A stretch of 6,586 nt of DNA, from the NCBI GenBank assembly GCA_017548245.1, contig JAFYMU010000062.1, positions 1 to 6,586 of the forward strand, read 5' to 3'. The stretch's first letter is position 1. Every line of letters begins with the position of its first letter. This document shows positions 6,498-6,586 of this stretch, piece by piece. The notes beneath the pieces are model-generated. The model saw only the letters and a program-made list of their open reading frames with translations, was not told the DNA's origin and searched no databases. The translations under genes and the position numbers were made by a program. This stretch comes from Kiritimatiellia bacterium (lineage in GTDB: Bacteria > Verrucomicrobiota > Kiritimatiellia > RFP12 > DVOR01).

Positions 6498-6586
6498 ATG
6501 ACACCACCCAAACCCTTCGTGCCTGTTTTGAAACCGCCGTTCGGGCCGAGCCCCGCAGCCACATCTTTGCCGAATGGTATGAAGGC
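6494..6586 (+). CDS. Start of an unidentified protein, 3' truncated by the window end
   Basis: The first 31 codons are open to the window edge. The encoded start is MNDTTQTLRACFETAV, then a segment ending HIFAEWYEG. The ATG overlaps the membrane protein stop codon (ATGA) and has a good Shine-Dalgarno site. Codons end mostly in C, as in the neighbours, which supports this frame. A competing frame from ATG 6498 is also open to the end but would give an unusual proline-rich peptide and lies only about 11 bases after the same site. No signal peptide or membrane segment is visible, so a soluble cytoplasmic protein is likely. The fragment is too short for me to recognise a family. Translational coupling suggests a role related to the membrane protein, but that is inference only. 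Confidence 0.6.
   Translation, partial: MNDTTQTLRACFETAVRAEPRSHIFAEWYEG

Noticed and set aside
6498..6586. Alternative start ATG 6498 in another frame.
   Set aside because: It gives a proline-rich peptide with codon use unlike the neighbours. The ATG at 6494 has the better spacing and the classic ATGA overlap.

Overview
The window is a dense, single-direction bacterial stretch. Six genes all lie on the + strand, separated by at most 37 bases, and two junctions overlap by 4 bases. The first and last genes run off the ends. The standard genetic code is used, with TGA and TAA stops. The coding strand is visibly rich in C, and C-ending codons dominate in every gene. The content suggests an anaerobe from the Planctomycetes-Verrucomicrobia-Chlamydiae group, perhaps Kiritimatiellota, Lentisphaerota or a planctomycete. 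The clues are a [FeFe]-hydrogenase-type sensor, a Tat-exported type I sulfatase, a DUF1570-like HEXXH protein and a YfhO-like membrane protein. This placement is an inference from gene content; there is no rRNA or marker gene to prove it.

Region 1 (1-1875) is a putative redox or hydrogen signalling pair. It holds the C-terminal part of an [FeFe]-hydrogenase-like protein carrying a four-cysteine Fe-S domain and a PAS domain. A SpoIIE/PP2C-type phosphatase with an extra conserved C-terminal domain overlaps it by 4 bases (GTGA). This arrangement is known from phosphatase-linked sensory [FeFe] hydrogenases of anaerobes. The H-cluster part of the hydrogenase lies upstream of the window and cannot be checked.

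Region 2 (1901-4957) encodes two exported proteins. The first has a signal peptide and a zinc-metallopeptidase signature, HEXXH followed by E after exactly 18 residues. The second is a Tat-dependent, formylglycine-type sulfatase with a complete set of recognisable active-site motifs.

Region 3 (4995-6586) encodes a polytopic inner-membrane protein resembling the YfhO/GT-C-like family. The first 31 codons of an unidentified protein follow, coupled to it by an ATGA overlap.

The spacing would allow the whole window to be one transcript. The only firm functional coupling, however, is between the hydrogenase-like sensor and its phosphatase. The later genes may simply be neighbours. No RNA gene, mobile element, CRISPR array, convincing promoter or terminator was seen, and no gap exceeds 40 bases. 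Nothing here is clearly a new system. The sensor-phosphatase pair is the most interesting part.
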